DNA of 64,000 nucleotides from PHAA01 sp034927445 (lineage in GTDB: Bacteria > Bacillota > Syntrophomonadia > Syntrophomonadales > Syntrophomonadaceae). Positions within the stretch are counted from its first letter, which is position 1. Each line of letters begins with the position of its first letter. This document shows positions 42,550-51,597 of this stretch, one piece after another. The notes under the pieces were generated by a model. The model saw only the letters and a list, made by a program, of their open reading frames with translations. It was not told where the DNA came from and did not search any database. Where the stretch lies: contig JAYFPZ010000044.1 in the NCBI GenBank assembly GCA_034927445.1, positions 13,437 through 77,436 of the forward strand, in the 5' to 3' direction. The position numbers and the translations under genes were made by a program.

Positions 42550-43524
42550 ATGGGCAGACCTCAAAAATTAAGCCTGGCAGAAGCCATTGCCCTTATAAAT
42601 GACGGCGATTCCTTAACTTTCAGCGGATTCACCATCTGGCGCCGGCCCATGGCCGCTATCATGGAACTCATTCGCCAGGGCAAAAAGAACCTGCATTTGA
42701 TCGAGGTCAACGGAGGAACTCATGACGATATGCTGATCGGAGCCGGTTGCGTGAAGATCTGGGAGTCCTGCTGGAGCGGTCATGAATTGTTCGGCAAGAT
42801 AGCCGGCAATTTGTCCCGCAAGGTTGAGGCCGGAGAGATAATCTGCGAGGATTACAGCCATGTGCAAATGTTATACCGCCTAGTGGCTGGTGCGCAAGGC
42901 ATACCCTTTATGCCGACCTTTGCCGCTCTTGGTTCTGATATTTTAAATCCGGAATACGACATGCTGGGTAAAGCCGGTTTGCGGGATGGCTCCAATCCCA
43001 AAATCCCGGCCAGGAAATACGAGATGTATACTGAAAATTTCACCGGGTCCGAAGTGGCCCTGGTCCCTGCCGCCCAACCGCATTGGTGTATTGCCCATGT
43101 GCAGATGGTGGGCACGGAAGGCACCGTGAGAGTATTAGGCCAGAAATACGCTGACGACGAGGCTATGAAAGCCGCCGACAAGTTGATTGTCATTGCTGAG
43201 CAGATCGTACCGGAAGAGTTCATCCGCCGCGAGCCTGAGCATAACCTGCTCCCGCCCCACCTGGTCGATTATGTGGTAGAGCTTCCCTGGGCCGGTCATC
43301 CCACCGGATGTTACGGCTGCTATGAAGCCGACGGCGATTTCATTAAAGATTTCTTCACCCGGACCCGCACCCAGGAAGGCTACGATGCCTGGGCACAGGA
43401 ATGGATATTCGGGGTCAAGGACCATCAGGAGTATTTGAATAAACTTGGTGTCAACTGCCTGGAGACTCTTAAAGCCAGCCCGGCACTGGGTTATTCACAA
43501 AAAGTCAAAAGGGGGGCGAGATAA
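42550..43524 (+). CDS. Family I CoA-transferase, alpha subunit (glutaconate CoA-transferase-like)
   Basis: A 324-residue subunit: KLSLAEAIALINDGDSLTFS GF at the N-terminus, YRLVAGAQGIPFMPTFAALG SDI and VPAAQPHWCIAHVQMVGTEG in the middle. These match GctA-type alpha subunits of family I CoA-transferases. With the overlapping beta gene it would move CoA between acyl-CoA and a free acid, for example activating the incoming fatty acid or releasing acetate. Exact substrates cannot be told. AAGGAGG precedes the ATG. Confidence 0.9.
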   Translation: MGRPQKLSLAEAIALINDGDSLTFSGFTIWRRPMAAIMELIRQGKKNLHLIEVNGGTHDDMLIGAGCVKIWESCWSGHELFGKIAGNLSRKVEAGEIICEDYSHVQMLYRLVAGAQGIPFMPTFAALGSDILNPEYDMLGKAGLRDGSNPKIPARKYEMYTENFTGSEVALVPAAQPHWCIAHVQMVGTEGTVRVLGQKYADDEAMKAADKLIVIAEQIVPEEFIRREPEHNLLPPHLVDYVVELPWAGHPTGCYGCYEADGDFIKDFFTRTRTQEGYDAWAQEWIFGVKDHQEYLNKLGVNCLETLKASPALGYSQKVKRGAR

Positions 43525-44330
43525 TGGCTGGCAACGATTATGCAAAAATCGGGGAATTCAAACCTATCGACCTTCTGGCCGTCTCGGCGGCAAGGCAGGT
43601 TACCGACGGGGAGGTAGTATTTGCGGGCACCGGTTTGCCTATGCTGGCGATAATGCTGGCCCAAAACACCAACGCCCCCAATGCGGTTTGTATATATGAA
43701 GCCGGCAGCGTTGACGGCCGGCCAATCGATCTCCCCACCTCGGTGGGTGATGCCCGCTGCCACTACCAGGCTTCCATTGCCTCCGGTCTATGGGATGTGT
43801 TCGGTCAGTTGGGAAGAGGCAATGTTGACATGGCTTTCCTGGGGGGCGCCGAGATCGACCAGTATGGCAGCGTCAATACCACCGCCATGGGCGGCTACTA
43901 TCCTATGGGCAAACGCCTCACCGGCAGCGGCGGCAATGCCGACATTAATGCCCTGGCCAAAAGAACGGTTTTCATCATGGTGCAGGAGAAAAGGCGCTGG
44001 GTCGAACGCTGCAGCTATATCACTTCCCCGGGCTGGCGGATTCCCAAATGGCCCAGCGGTGATTTTGTGCATAAGCGGGAAGTGTACAATAAAGCCTTTC
44101 GAGGAGGCCCTTATGCCGTAATATCCAATATGGGCGTATTTAAATTCGATGACGACGGGATTATTTATCTGGAAACCGTACATCCCGGCTTCACCCCGGA
44201 ACAGGTTCAGGATAACTGTATGTTTAAGCTCAATATCTCCCGGGTAACCGGCGAAACCCTGCCTCCTACCTATAACGATCTGGAGCTGCTTTACAAAAAG
44301 GTTGATCCGGAGGGAATTTTCCTGCCCTAA
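43524..44330 (+). CDS. Family I CoA-transferase, beta subunit
   Basis: A 268-residue beta subunit. The catalytic Glu that forms the gamma-glutamyl-CoA thioester is probably in CIYEAGSVDGRP; GGAEIDQYGSVNTTAMGGYY and GSGGNADINALA are the conserved C-terminal blocks. Its ATG overlaps the TAA of the alpha gene (TAATG), so the subunits are translationally coupled. A strong terminator about 115 bases downstream closes the operon. Confidence 0.9.
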   Translation: MAGNDYAKIGEFKPIDLLAVSAARQVTDGEVVFAGTGLPMLAIMLAQNTNAPNAVCIYEAGSVDGRPIDLPTSVGDARCHYQASIASGLWDVFGQLGRGNVDMAFLGGAEIDQYGSVNTTAMGGYYPMGKRLTGSGGNADINALAKRTVFIMVQEKRRWVERCSYITSPGWRIPKWPSGDFVHKREVYNKAFRGGPYAVISNMGVFKFDDDGIIYLETVHPGFTPEQVQDNCMFKLNISRVTGETLPPTYNDLELLYKKVDPEGIFLP

Positions 44331-44446
44331 GACGCGGATTGCTGCCCGCAGGGCATTTGTCAATGGTTGCAAGATGTCTCAAGACTGCCCGCTGCCGGCT
44401 CATACACGGTACGACAGCAACATCCTTGTGACACCTCCTATATATA

Positions 44447-44479
44447 CCCTGGCACTCTCAGCAGTGCCAGGGCTCTTTT
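44447..44479 (+). terminator. Terminator of the beta-oxidation operon
   Basis: Perfect 10-bp stem CCCTGGCACT / AGTGCCAGGG with a 6-base loop, then CTCTTTT. Confidence 0.92.
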
Positions 44480-44526
44480 AAAATTCAATGAGAATTTGAT
44501 TAAAGCAGGATTTCTCTAACTTTACA

Positions 44527-44552
44527 GCCTCAAGACTTGACAGTTTTGAGGC
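44527..44552 (+). promoter_or_regulatory. Inverted repeat around a TTGACA box before the CaiB-family gene
   Basis: GCCTCAAGAC and GTTTTGAGGC (10 bp, one mismatch) flank TTGACA exactly, followed by TTTTGAAT. It may be an operator over the -35 box of the CaiB-family gene or a small second terminator after the operon. Confidence 0.45.
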
Positions 44553-44581
44553 TTTTGAATAACCGGCGAGGAGGAATTAAC

Positions 44582-45763
44582 ATGAGTTTACCTTTAGAAG
44601 GTATCAAAATATTAGATCTGTCCCGTTACCTGCCCGGTCCGTTTTGTACTCAGATTTTAGCTGATTTCGGAGCGGAGGTCATTAAAGTGGAAGACCCCAA
44701 AGGCGGCGATCTGGGCCGTTCTCTGACTCCGTTGATTGAAGGTGAAAGCGCCCGTTTTTATACGGTTAACCGCAACAAGAAGAGTATCACCCTTGACCTT
44801 AAGCAGGATGCCGGCAGAGAGGTTTTTAAAAAGCTGGCAGCCCAGGCGGATGTGGTGGTGGATCAATTTCGTCCGGGGGTAATGAAAAAAATGGGGCTTG
44901 ATTATGACGACCTCAAGAAAATAAACCCGGGCATTATCTATTGCGCCATAACCGGCTACGGACTGACCGGACCGTTTCGTGACACGGCCGGACACGACCT
45001 CAATTATTTGAGCATCGCCGGAATCACCGGACTGACCGGCACTTACCAGGGGATGCCGGCCATGTCGGGGGTGCAGATAGCGGATATCGCCGGTGGGACT
45101 CTGTATTCAGCAATCGCTATCCTGCTGGCATTGGTCAGCCGCGGCAAAACCGGGCAGGGACAGCTTTGCGATGTTGCCATGATGGATTGTTCCGTCAGTC
45201 TTTTATCCTACACCCTGGGAGAATGGGCCGGCTGGGGCCGGCTGCCGGAAATGGGCAACGGTGTTTTGACCGGCGGTTACGCCTGCTACAACATTTACAA
45301 GACCAAAGATGACAAGTATGTAAGCCTGGGGGCGGTGGAAAATAAATTTTGGGCTGAATTCTGCCAGAAAATGGACCGGGCCGAATATATCAAACCGCAG
45401 TGGAACACCTCGCTGCATCAGGATATACAGGCTGATATCAGAGCCATTATGCTGACGAAGACCCGGGAGGAATGGGTAGAATTTTTTGCCAAAAGTGATA
45501 TCTGTTTCACCCCGGTTTTAACTATGGAGGAAATGTGCGACCATCCCCAGGTGGTTGCCCGGAATATGATTTTAAAACTTGAGAATGTTCGGGACACCGG
45601 TCAGGATATTCCCTTAACCGGGGTAGCGGTTAAATTATCCGAGACTCCCGGGGAGGCCAAATTAGTGTTCCCCGCCCTGGGCGAGCATACCGGCGAGATA
45701 TTAATCCAGGCAGGTTTGGCCCCGTGTGAAATTGATGAACTAAAAGCCCAGGGAGTTATATAA
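44582..45763 (+). CDS. CaiB/BaiF family III CoA-transferase or alpha-methylacyl-CoA racemase
   Basis: A 393-residue family III protein: LDLSRYLPGPFCTQILADFG AEVIKVEDP at the N-terminus, ADVVVDQFRPGVMKKMGLDY and ITGYGLTGPFRDTAGHDLNY, where the His-Asp pair matches the racemase/transferase active site, and VQIADIAGGTLYSA. Members either move CoA between acids or racemise 2-methylacyl-CoA; the GHDLNYLS form favours the racemase subgroup but does not prove it. GAGGAGG precedes ATG 44582; the TTG at 44537 is the TTGACA box. Transcribed separately from the operon before it. Confidence 0.88.
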   Translation: MSLPLEGIKILDLSRYLPGPFCTQILADFGAEVIKVEDPKGGDLGRSLTPLIEGESARFYTVNRNKKSITLDLKQDAGREVFKKLAAQADVVVDQFRPGVMKKMGLDYDDLKKINPGIIYCAITGYGLTGPFRDTAGHDLNYLSIAGITGLTGTYQGMPAMSGVQIADIAGGTLYSAIAILLALVSRGKTGQGQLCDVAMMDCSVSLLSYTLGEWAGWGRLPEMGNGVLTGGYACYNIYKTKDDKYVSLGAVENKFWAEFCQKMDRAEYIKPQWNTSLHQDIQADIRAIMLTKTREEWVEFFAKSDICFTPVLTMEEMCDHPQVVARNMILKLENVRDTGQDIPLTGVAVKLSETPGEAKLVFPALGEHTGEILIQAGLAPCEIDELKAQGVI

Positions 45764-45883
45764 AGACGTTTTTTGATTAAGCACCAGGACTAATATTAGC
45801 GGCGAGGGCAAAAAGGGGGTGAGCCAGGTCTTCAGGAATTCTGGCAAACGGCTTTATGTTAAATACAATGATATAATAACAAA

Positions 45884-45904
45884 GGGAGGGGGTTCTACCC
45901 TCCC
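45884..45904 (-). terminator. Hairpin between CaiB-family gene and vanX
   Basis: GGGAGGG / CCCTCCC (7 bp) with a 7-base loop and no clear T-run. The 270-base gap 45764-46033 otherwise shows no gene. Confidence 0.4.
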
Positions 45905-46033
45905 ATACATTGTTGAACCAATAAATCAAGGTGCAGCCAGGCTATCATCATGCAGACCCTTTCGCTTTGCGCCCCTGCCTTTCGGCAAGTTTGCCCATAT
46001 TCAACGCTTTTGACAATTCTTTGGCCGGCCGGG

Positions 46034-46642
46034 CTATGTAATGGGAAAATCAAAATAAGTGTTGGGATAAGGTTCGCGTTTCAACATATAATGCCACCAC
46101 TCGCAATCGTATGCAATAAAACCGCAGGCCTCCATGATAGAACAAAGGTATTGACGGTTTCTCGCTTCGACTGGCGTGATTTCTTTTGCAACATGATGTG
46201 AGACTGAATCCATCAGATCAAAGTCACCGCCCATTGGAACAAGTGTACCGTCAGCTAAATGATAAAGCGTTAAGTCAATGGCGCTGCCCCGACTGTGGCC
46301 CGACTTAGCGGCCACATATCCTTTTTCAACGATCTCGGTTTTGTCAATATTCGGATAGTGTTTTCGTTTCGTCCGGCCATCTTCCGGCTGTTTTGACCAG
46401 CGCAGAAAACAATCTACGGCGCATTGCGGGCGATAACCATCCCAAAGCAGCAAGCCAAAGCCAAAGGATGCGGCGTTTGCTCGTGCTTTTTCTAGAGCTG
46501 CGCACAAAGCTCTCGTACCGACAATTCGATTGGCCGCATAACCGTCCACCGGTTTGCCGGTAAAATTGTCCCAGGTGGCGTATTTAGCATCCCAACGGAT
46601 TCCGGATACAATCTCGTCTACAAAGACAAAATCATTTTTCAT
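46034..46642 (-). CDS. vanX: D-Ala-D-Ala dipeptidase VanX
   Basis: A 202-residue VanX, the same length as enterococcal VanX, which hydrolyses D-Ala-D-Ala so that only D-Ala-D-Lac reaches the cell wall. Zinc and catalytic motifs are intact: SGHSRGSAIDLTL (His, Asp) and EWWHY (Glu, His), with RWDAKYATWDNFTGKPVDGY and LLLWDGYRP near the N-terminus. Start at 46642 has AAGGAG nine bases upstream; the ATG at 46651 directly abuts it. It closes the vanHAX cluster but is separated from vanA by a palindromic element instead of the usual few bases. Confidence 0.95.
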   Translation of the reverse strand: MKNDFVFVDEIVSGIRWDAKYATWDNFTGKPVDGYAANRIVGTRALCAALEKARANAASFGFGLLLWDGYRPQCAVDCFLRWSKQPEDGRTKRKHYPNIDKTEIVEKGYVAAKSGHSRGSAIDLTLYHLADGTLVPMGGDFDLMDSVSHHVAKEITPVEARNRQYLCSIMEACGFIAYDCEWWHYMLKREPYPNTYFDFPIT

Positions 46643-46696
46643 CGTCCTCATCTCCTTTTTCCTTCCAAGAAGACTGTTTAAAAAGTAGAAATAAGT

Positions 46697-46821
46697 CAGA
46701 GCGAGCTAAAAAGTTCAAGAGCAAGGCGTTAATGAAATCCCGTGATTGAGGCGTACTTAAGGTACGTCGATTGAGCGGGATTTCGTTAACAACGCAGCTA
46801 TTGGGCTTTTTAGACGCTCTG
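46697..46821. repeat. 125-bp palindromic element between vanA and vanX
   Basis: Terminal arms CAGAGCG-GCTAAAAAG and CTTTTTAG-CGCTCTG are inverted repeats; inside are GTTAA-GAAATCCCG / CGGGATTTC-TTAAC and GCGTAC / GTACGTC dyads around TTAAG. The right arm overlaps the last four codons of vanA and supplies its TAA. In layout (GAGCAAGGCG segment, then a GTAC...GTAC dyad) it resembles the MITE at 31957. It would fold into a strong hairpin in the mRNA. Confidence 0.7.
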
Positions 46822-47844
46822 CAAGGTCAACGACACAAGCCGGTCGATCACTTCGGCAAAGGTTAACCCTGCAGCTGCCATCATTCTCGGATAACGGCTG
46901 TATGAGGTCATACCGGGCAACGTATTAACCTCGTTAAGGATTACTTTGCCATCTTCCTGCAGGAACATATCCACCCGCGCAAGTCCCCGGCATCCCAAGG
47001 CGCGATATACGGCTTTGGCTGTCTCCTGAACGAGCAAACGCGCCTCTGCCGAAATGTCAGCGGGAACGATGACGGTTGCGTTTTCGGAACCGTCTTCAGG
47101 CTTATCCTCCTGATGGATTCTGAAAAAACCATGAGACAGACAAATTTGATCTACCTCGCCTGCCATCAAATCCATATCGTTCCCTAATATCGCACATCCT
47201 ACCTCGCTGCCGACGACAGCCTCTTCAATCAACACTTTCGAGTCATACTGTCTGGCGGTCTCCACCGCACGCAGCAACTCTTCTTTGCGACCTACCTTAC
47301 TGACGCCGAACGATGAACCCGAACGGGCCGGCTTTACAAAAACGGGATAAGTAAGCCTGTCGGCATCAATATTCTCATTCGCCGTGACAGTCCGGAAATT
47401 GGGCGTAGCAATTCCCGCGTTTCCAGCGACGATATAAGCAAGGGATTTGTCCATACCCAGAGCGGAACTTTGGACATCGCAGCCTGCATAGGGGATGCCG
47501 GAAAGCTCCAACAACCCTTGCATCGCACCATTCTCGCCAAATTTGCCATGCAGAACGGGAAACACCATATCCAAACGGATCGTTTGGTATTGTCCCTGTT
47601 CCAGAACCAGCAATCCGTGTACGCTTCTGTCCGGTGACAGCATTGCCGGACGGCAGCTGCCGTTTTCCCAACTTGTGTCAGGGCAGTGACAAAGCTTCCA
47701 AACACCATTTTTTGTAATCCCGATATAGAATGGTTCATACTTTTCGATATCAAGGTTTTTGGCGACCTCTTGCGCAGATTTAACGGAGATGGGATGTTCT
47801 TCGGAACAGCCTCCGAATATAATTGCGATTTTCAGCCTATCCAT
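46810..47844 (-). CDS. vanA: D-alanine--D-lactate ligase, VanA/VanB type
   Basis: A 344-residue ATP-grasp ligase that makes D-Ala-D-Lac, the altered stem terminus to which vancomycin binds poorly. It matches VanA/VanB/VanD-type ligases along its length: FGGCSEEHPISVKSA, FPVLHGKFGENGAMQGLLEL, KPARSGSSFGVSKV, FFRIHQEDKPEDGSENA, GCRGLARVDMFL and NEVNTLPGMTSYSRYPRMM. Ddl enzymes have a YxxKY omega-loop; here the loop reads as in VanA/B ligases. Start at 47844 follows AAAGGAGAAAG and overlaps the end of vanH by eight bases. The last codons and stop come from the palindromic element. Exact subtype (A, B, D, F, M) needs a tree. Confidence 0.94.
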   Translation of the reverse strand: MDRLKIAIIFGGCSEEHPISVKSAQEVAKNLDIEKYEPFYIGITKNGVWKLCHCPDTSWENGSCRPAMLSPDRSVHGLLVLEQGQYQTIRLDMVFPVLHGKFGENGAMQGLLELSGIPYAGCDVQSSALGMDKSLAYIVAGNAGIATPNFRTVTANENIDADRLTYPVFVKPARSGSSFGVSKVGRKEELLRAVETARQYDSKVLIEEAVVGSEVGCAILGNDMDLMAGEVDQICLSHGFFRIHQEDKPEDGSENATVIVPADISAEARLLVQETAKAVYRALGCRGLARVDMFLQEDGKVILNEVNTLPGMTSYSRYPRMMAAAGLTFAEVIDRLVSLTLQSV

Positions 47845-48805
47845 GCTGCTTTCTCCTTTCAAATTTCAGGCAATTGATAATAGTATTTTCAACCGTATCG
47901 CTCAGGGCGTGTTCGGTGTAATAGGCAGTGTGCGGAGTAATAAGCACATTCGGTAATTTTTGTAACCGCAACAGCAGTTTGCTGGCAATGGGTTTTTCTC
48001 TGTAGTCAAAATAGAAAACTCCTTCCTCGCCTTCGAGGACATCCAACGCCGCACCGCTTAGTTTACCGCTTTCCAACGCTGGAATAAGAGCCTCGGTATC
48101 AAGAAGTGAACCGCGTCCAGTATTGATAAGCAACGCGCCGTGCTTCATCCGCTCGATACGTTGACAATTAAAAAGCTGGTTTGTATCCGCGTTAAGCGGT
48201 GTATGGAGCGTTACAATATCGCTCTGCTGTAACAATTCATCAAGAGGAACGTAATCGGCAGAGGTTTGGGGACGACGGTCATAGGCTAATATGTGGCAGC
48301 CAAAGCCCCGCAGCCTTTTCATAACCGCTGCGCCAATGCGTCCGGTTCCAATTACCCCAATGGTCATATCGCGTAATTCTTTCCCGCGTACATCATTCAA
48401 TCTGAAATCATGAATATCTGCACGGCTGATAATGGATTTTGCATTCCGTACCGCCATCAGCATCAGCATTAATGTGTAATCAGCTACGCTATCGGGCGAA
48501 TAAGCGACATTTTCAACGGAAATGCCAACGCTCTCCGCGCCTTTCACATTAATATGGTTATAGCCGATACTTCTGGTGGAGATATACTTTACACCGGCTT
48601 GGCTGAGCGCAAGAAGAACGGAATTTGTGATTTGAGTTTTATGGCCGACGCTGATGCATCGATTTCCAAATGCCAGTTCAATATTAACTTCAGATACCGC
48701 TGCATCTGTGATCGTTGGCATGACGCCAAAACGAGGCGCCATCTCCCGGAACAAAACGGCCTCGTCCTGCCCGCATCCATAAATTGTAATTCCCGTTTTT
48801 GCCAT
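47837..48805 (-). CDS. vanH: D-lactate dehydrogenase VanH
   Basis: A 322-residue D-2-hydroxyacid dehydrogenase, the same length as enterococcal VanH, reducing pyruvate to D-lactate for the ligase. It shows ITIYGCGQDEA at the N-terminus, TRSIGYNHIN, NAD motif GVIGTGRIGAAV, the catalytic Arg in NTGRGSLLDTE, Glu in LDVLEGEEGVFYFD and His in ITPHTAYYTEHAL. AAAGGA lies about 11 bases before the ATG. First gene of the van operon; possible response-regulator repeats lie 110-165 bases upstream. Confidence 0.94.
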   Translation of the reverse strand: MAKTGITIYGCGQDEAVLFREMAPRFGVMPTITDAAVSEVNIELAFGNRCISVGHKTQITNSVLLALSQAGVKYISTRSIGYNHINVKGAESVGISVENVAYSPDSVADYTLMLMLMAVRNAKSIISRADIHDFRLNDVRGKELRDMTIGVIGTGRIGAAVMKRLRGFGCHILAYDRRPQTSADYVPLDELLQQSDIVTLHTPLNADTNQLFNCQRIERMKHGALLINTGRGSLLDTEALIPALESGKLSGAALDVLEGEEGVFYFDYREKPIASKLLLRLQKLPNVLITPHTAYYTEHALSDTVENTIINCLKFERRKQHG

Positions 48806-48914
48806 GATTTCGATTTATCCTTTCACAAATATTCAAACTGTAGAACATCGTAATGCTTTTCTTTTTCATGTCCATCCCCCCTTTCAGGAATGTTAAAAGC
48901 CTGTCCGATTCGAC

Positions 48915-48970
48915 AATTTCATCTTATCGAAATCAGGCAGGCGATGTTGGAATTTCAACTTATCAAAATC
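48915..48970 (-). promoter_or_regulatory. 20-bp direct repeat upstream of vanH, candidate VanR sites
   Basis: AATTTCATCTTATCGAAATC (48915-48934) and AATTTCAACTTATCAAAATC (48951-48970) differ at two positions and start 36 bp apart. Direct repeats in the upstream region are typical of OmpR-family response regulators such as VanR. The van genes have no regulator beside them, so the sites point to one elsewhere. Confidence 0.5.
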
Positions 48971-49279
48971 TTAATAAATTCTTATGAAGGACTTATTCTT
49001 TTCCTAATCTGTTGTATACTGCCAAGGCATCAGTAACATTGTATTGTTCGCGGGCGTTGTTCGGGGTTATTCATTGGCAGCATACAAAAGGATGTCGACT
49101 CGCAACATCCTTATATAACAGCTCAAATTGTTGATATGAATGCAGGATCATCTAAACAGATGATTTAAAGGGAATAGTCAGGTATTTTTGCCCCCTCTTA
49201 ACTTAAGCATCTATGACTTTATGGAATAATAATAATATTATAACCCACAAAAAGATCCTATTAATAATACAAAAGCCCT
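48971..49279. other. Gap between vanH control region and splB
   Basis: No gene seen. A minus-strand frame near 49000-49070 ends ...AREQYNVTDALAVYNRLGKE and could be a scrap of a lost gene. ATCATCT / AGATGAT (49147-49164) is a small perfect hairpin. No clear terminator follows splB. Confidence 0.3.
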
Positions 49280-50275
49280 TTACACAACATATATGATGGG
49301 TAGATTATCCAGCTTTTGCGATATCTGCTGCCTTAAGAACTGCTCGGCCTGATCACGTATATCATGGCGATAGCAGTACTTTCCCCGCCCTCTTCCGGTC
49401 ATCAGTTCTTGGTTATAAAGCTCTGTGGCATTCGGAAACGCTTCGTTGTTAATCGCGCGATGAACATAGCTGTAGGTCATAAAAATGATCTCAATGAATA
49501 ATTCTTTCTTGGTTTCACAGGATAGTTCGTCGGCGAGTTGTTCAATCAGTTCGGAGTATTGCGCCTGCCAATCATCCACCAATACGACCGGAGCAATTAG
49601 AAGCCCTACCCTATATCCTGCATCACGCATCTGGTTAAGCGCTGCGATTCTGCTTTTTAAAGAGGATGTGCCAAGCTCGATTCTCTGGATAATAAAATTC
49701 GGGTTGACGCTCATGCGCATTATGGTTCTGCCTCTATGCTCCAATGCCAGCAGCGGTTTCACCATATCAAACTTGGTAGGGAAAGTAATAAAGCCTTTAT
49801 GGCTGCGGCCAAATCTTTCTATCGTCCATTCCAGATTTCCGGTTATTGTGTTTTCCAATACCAGATCGCTGTTGCTGCCGATTTCAAAAGTAAGATCATT
49901 AGCCGATGAGCCAGCCGTTTTAAGCATTTTGCCCATCATCTGTTCGCGGTTGACAAAAAGCCGCAGATACGAGCATTTATTATAGTTGCATACCAGGTAA
50001 CAGTATAAACACATGGCACTGCAGCCCGAGGAAGTATAGGGCACCAGAAAATCAGAAACCTTATGGTTGGGCACGTATTTATGGGTTTTCCTTACACCTA
50101 TAATGAGGTATCTTTTCATCACGGTGAATTCTTTATTGGAATTTGATCGAAGCTCTTCGATATTGTTATGATTATCGATCTCGATCCAAGGAACATGGGA
50201 GAACTTGGCTTTTAAAGATTTGCCCTGCTCATAACCCATAGCCGCCGGCTCATAATATATCTTATCCGGAAACAT
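49280..50275 (-). CDS. splB: Spore photoproduct lyase (radical SAM)
   Basis: A 331-residue SplB that repairs the thymine dimer of UV-treated spores during germination. The radical-SAM cluster is GCSAMCLYCYL (Cx3Cx2C); it is preceded by FLVPYTSS and followed by VCNYNKCSYLRLFVN, all typical of SPL, and the catalytic Cys region is RGRGKYCYRHD near the C-terminus. ATG 50275 follows CAGGGG at eight bases and gives the usual MFP start; the frame extends upstream to 50311 without support. Strong evidence that the organism makes endospores. Confidence 0.95.
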   Translation of the reverse strand: MFPDKIYYEPAAMGYEQGKSLKAKFSHVPWIEIDNHNNIEELRSNSNKEFTVMKRYLIIGVRKTHKYVPNHKVSDFLVPYTSSGCSAMCLYCYLVCNYNKCSYLRLFVNREQMMGKMLKTAGSSANDLTFEIGSNSDLVLENTITGNLEWTIERFGRSHKGFITFPTKFDMVKPLLALEHRGRTIMRMSVNPNFIIQRIELGTSSLKSRIAALNQMRDAGYRVGLLIAPVVLVDDWQAQYSELIEQLADELSCETKKELFIEIIFMTYSYVHRAINNEAFPNATELYNQELMTGRGRGKYCYRHDIRDQAEQFLRQQISQKLDNLPIIYVV

Positions 50276-50368
50276 ATCCATATCCCCTGCCCATTCTGTC
50301 AAATCTACCACACCAGTGGTATGAGCCGATATTTTACCTTCTTCTGGTAACTGGCATAACCGTCCAGT

Positions 50369-50638
50369 TTATTCACCGGCTTTCTTTCTTCGCCAATAAT
50401 TCAATACTATTATGGGAGTCAAAACCAAGCTGACTATGAACCCATAGATCGATCCCAGCAGCAAAGGCGCCCCTAACCACAATAAGCCGCCCAGATACAG
50501 GGGATGTCTTACCAAGCCATAGACTCCGGTTGATACTACGCGTTGTTTGCGGTCAGTCTGAATTCTGATCAGTGTTGAAGCATATTTATTTTTAACAATG
50601 GATCGATACTGACTGTAATTTGACCAAAGGTATATTGG
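50369..50638 (-). pseudogene. 3' fragment of an ICMT/PEMT-like methyltransferase gene
   Basis: The minus strand reads PIYLWSNYSQYRSIVKNKYA, then STLIRIQTDRKQRVVSTGVY GLVRHPLYLGGLLWLGAPLL and a terminal RRKKAGE stop. This is the C-terminal SAM-binding half of the isoprenylcysteine methyltransferase-like family, with the RHPLY motif. An in-frame stop lies just upstream and no start codon exists, so the first half of the gene is gone. The intact member of the family in this window is at 15583. Confidence 0.75.
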
Positions 50639-50848
50639 TCATCTCTGGCGGCCACGATCAAACCCACCTTTTTTCATGCTATTCTGTGTTGTTTATTAGT
50701 TTGTCCCATTCCTTGCATTCCATTAATAATCACGTAAACCAGTGACTTCCGAGTCAGAAGGCGTTGTTGCCCTTAATACTCCCCGTCTATTTATTGATTA
50801 ATAGTCTAAACCATGTAGACGACACTACTATTTTAATGTCTGCTAACA

Positions 50849-51593
50849 TTAAGCTGTTTTCCGTTTGTATGTGCGCATCGCAAACAGATATGCTACGATC
50901 AGTATCCCTAAGCACCACGCAAGCGCGACCCAAATGTCGTCACCTACCGGTTGATTAGACAATAACGCCCGGATAGCGTCTACGATCGAGGTTACCGGCT
51001 GATTTTCGGCAAAGGCGTGAACAGGCCCCGGTATCGATTCAGTCGGCACAAACGCCGAGCTGATAAACGGCAGGAAGACCAGCGGTAGGAAAGGCGCTCA
51101 CGCCGTCCACTGATTTTGCAGTCAGCCCAGGAATCACCGCGATCCAGGTCAGGGCCAGTATCACAAGCACGAGGATACCAGCTACGGCCAGCCAGGACAG
51201 AACCCCCGCCGAGGAGCGGAAGCCCATAATCAGCGCCACAAGGATAATGACGACAACCGAAATTGCGTTGGATACCAGCGAGGTCAGCACATGCCGCCAC
51301 AGCGCGCTTGAGCGCGCAATCGGCATGGAGTGGAACCGCTCGAAGATGCCGCTCTGCATATCCATAAACAGGCGGAAGGTCGTATAGGCGATGCCGCTCG
51401 CGATCGCCATCAGCAGGATGCCGGGCAGCAGGTAATTCACATAGTTGTCCGTGCCGGCTTGAACCGCGCCGCCGTATACGTAGACGAACAACAGCATCAT
51501 CATGATCGGTACAATCGCGACCGTGATAATCGTATCTGGGCTGCGCAGAATGTGGCGCATAGAGCGTCCGAACAGTACGCCGGATTTATTTTT
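50849..51593 (-). pseudogene. ABC-2 type transporter permease, frameshifted
   Basis: The first frame runs KIKNKSGVLFGRSMRHILRS through six-helix DrrB-like sequence to AKSVDGVSAFP near 51080, where it goes out of frame; the correct continuation (PLVFLPFISSAFVPTESIPG, then AIRALLSNQPVGDDIWVALA) is in another frame ending at 50849. One or two bases are missing at the seam. The start is also damaged: GGAGGGC is followed by ATT/ATA codons, not ATG. Exporter permease of the PadR-DUF1048-ABC operon, now broken. Confidence 0.85.
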
Positions 51594-51597
51594 TATT

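Noticed and set aside
48690..48875. Small open frame with a good ribosome site overlapping the vanH start, possible leader peptide
   Set aside because: GAAAGGGGGG precedes MDMKKKSITMFY, but the frame continues deep into vanH out of frame and shows no homology; a leader role cannot be supported.
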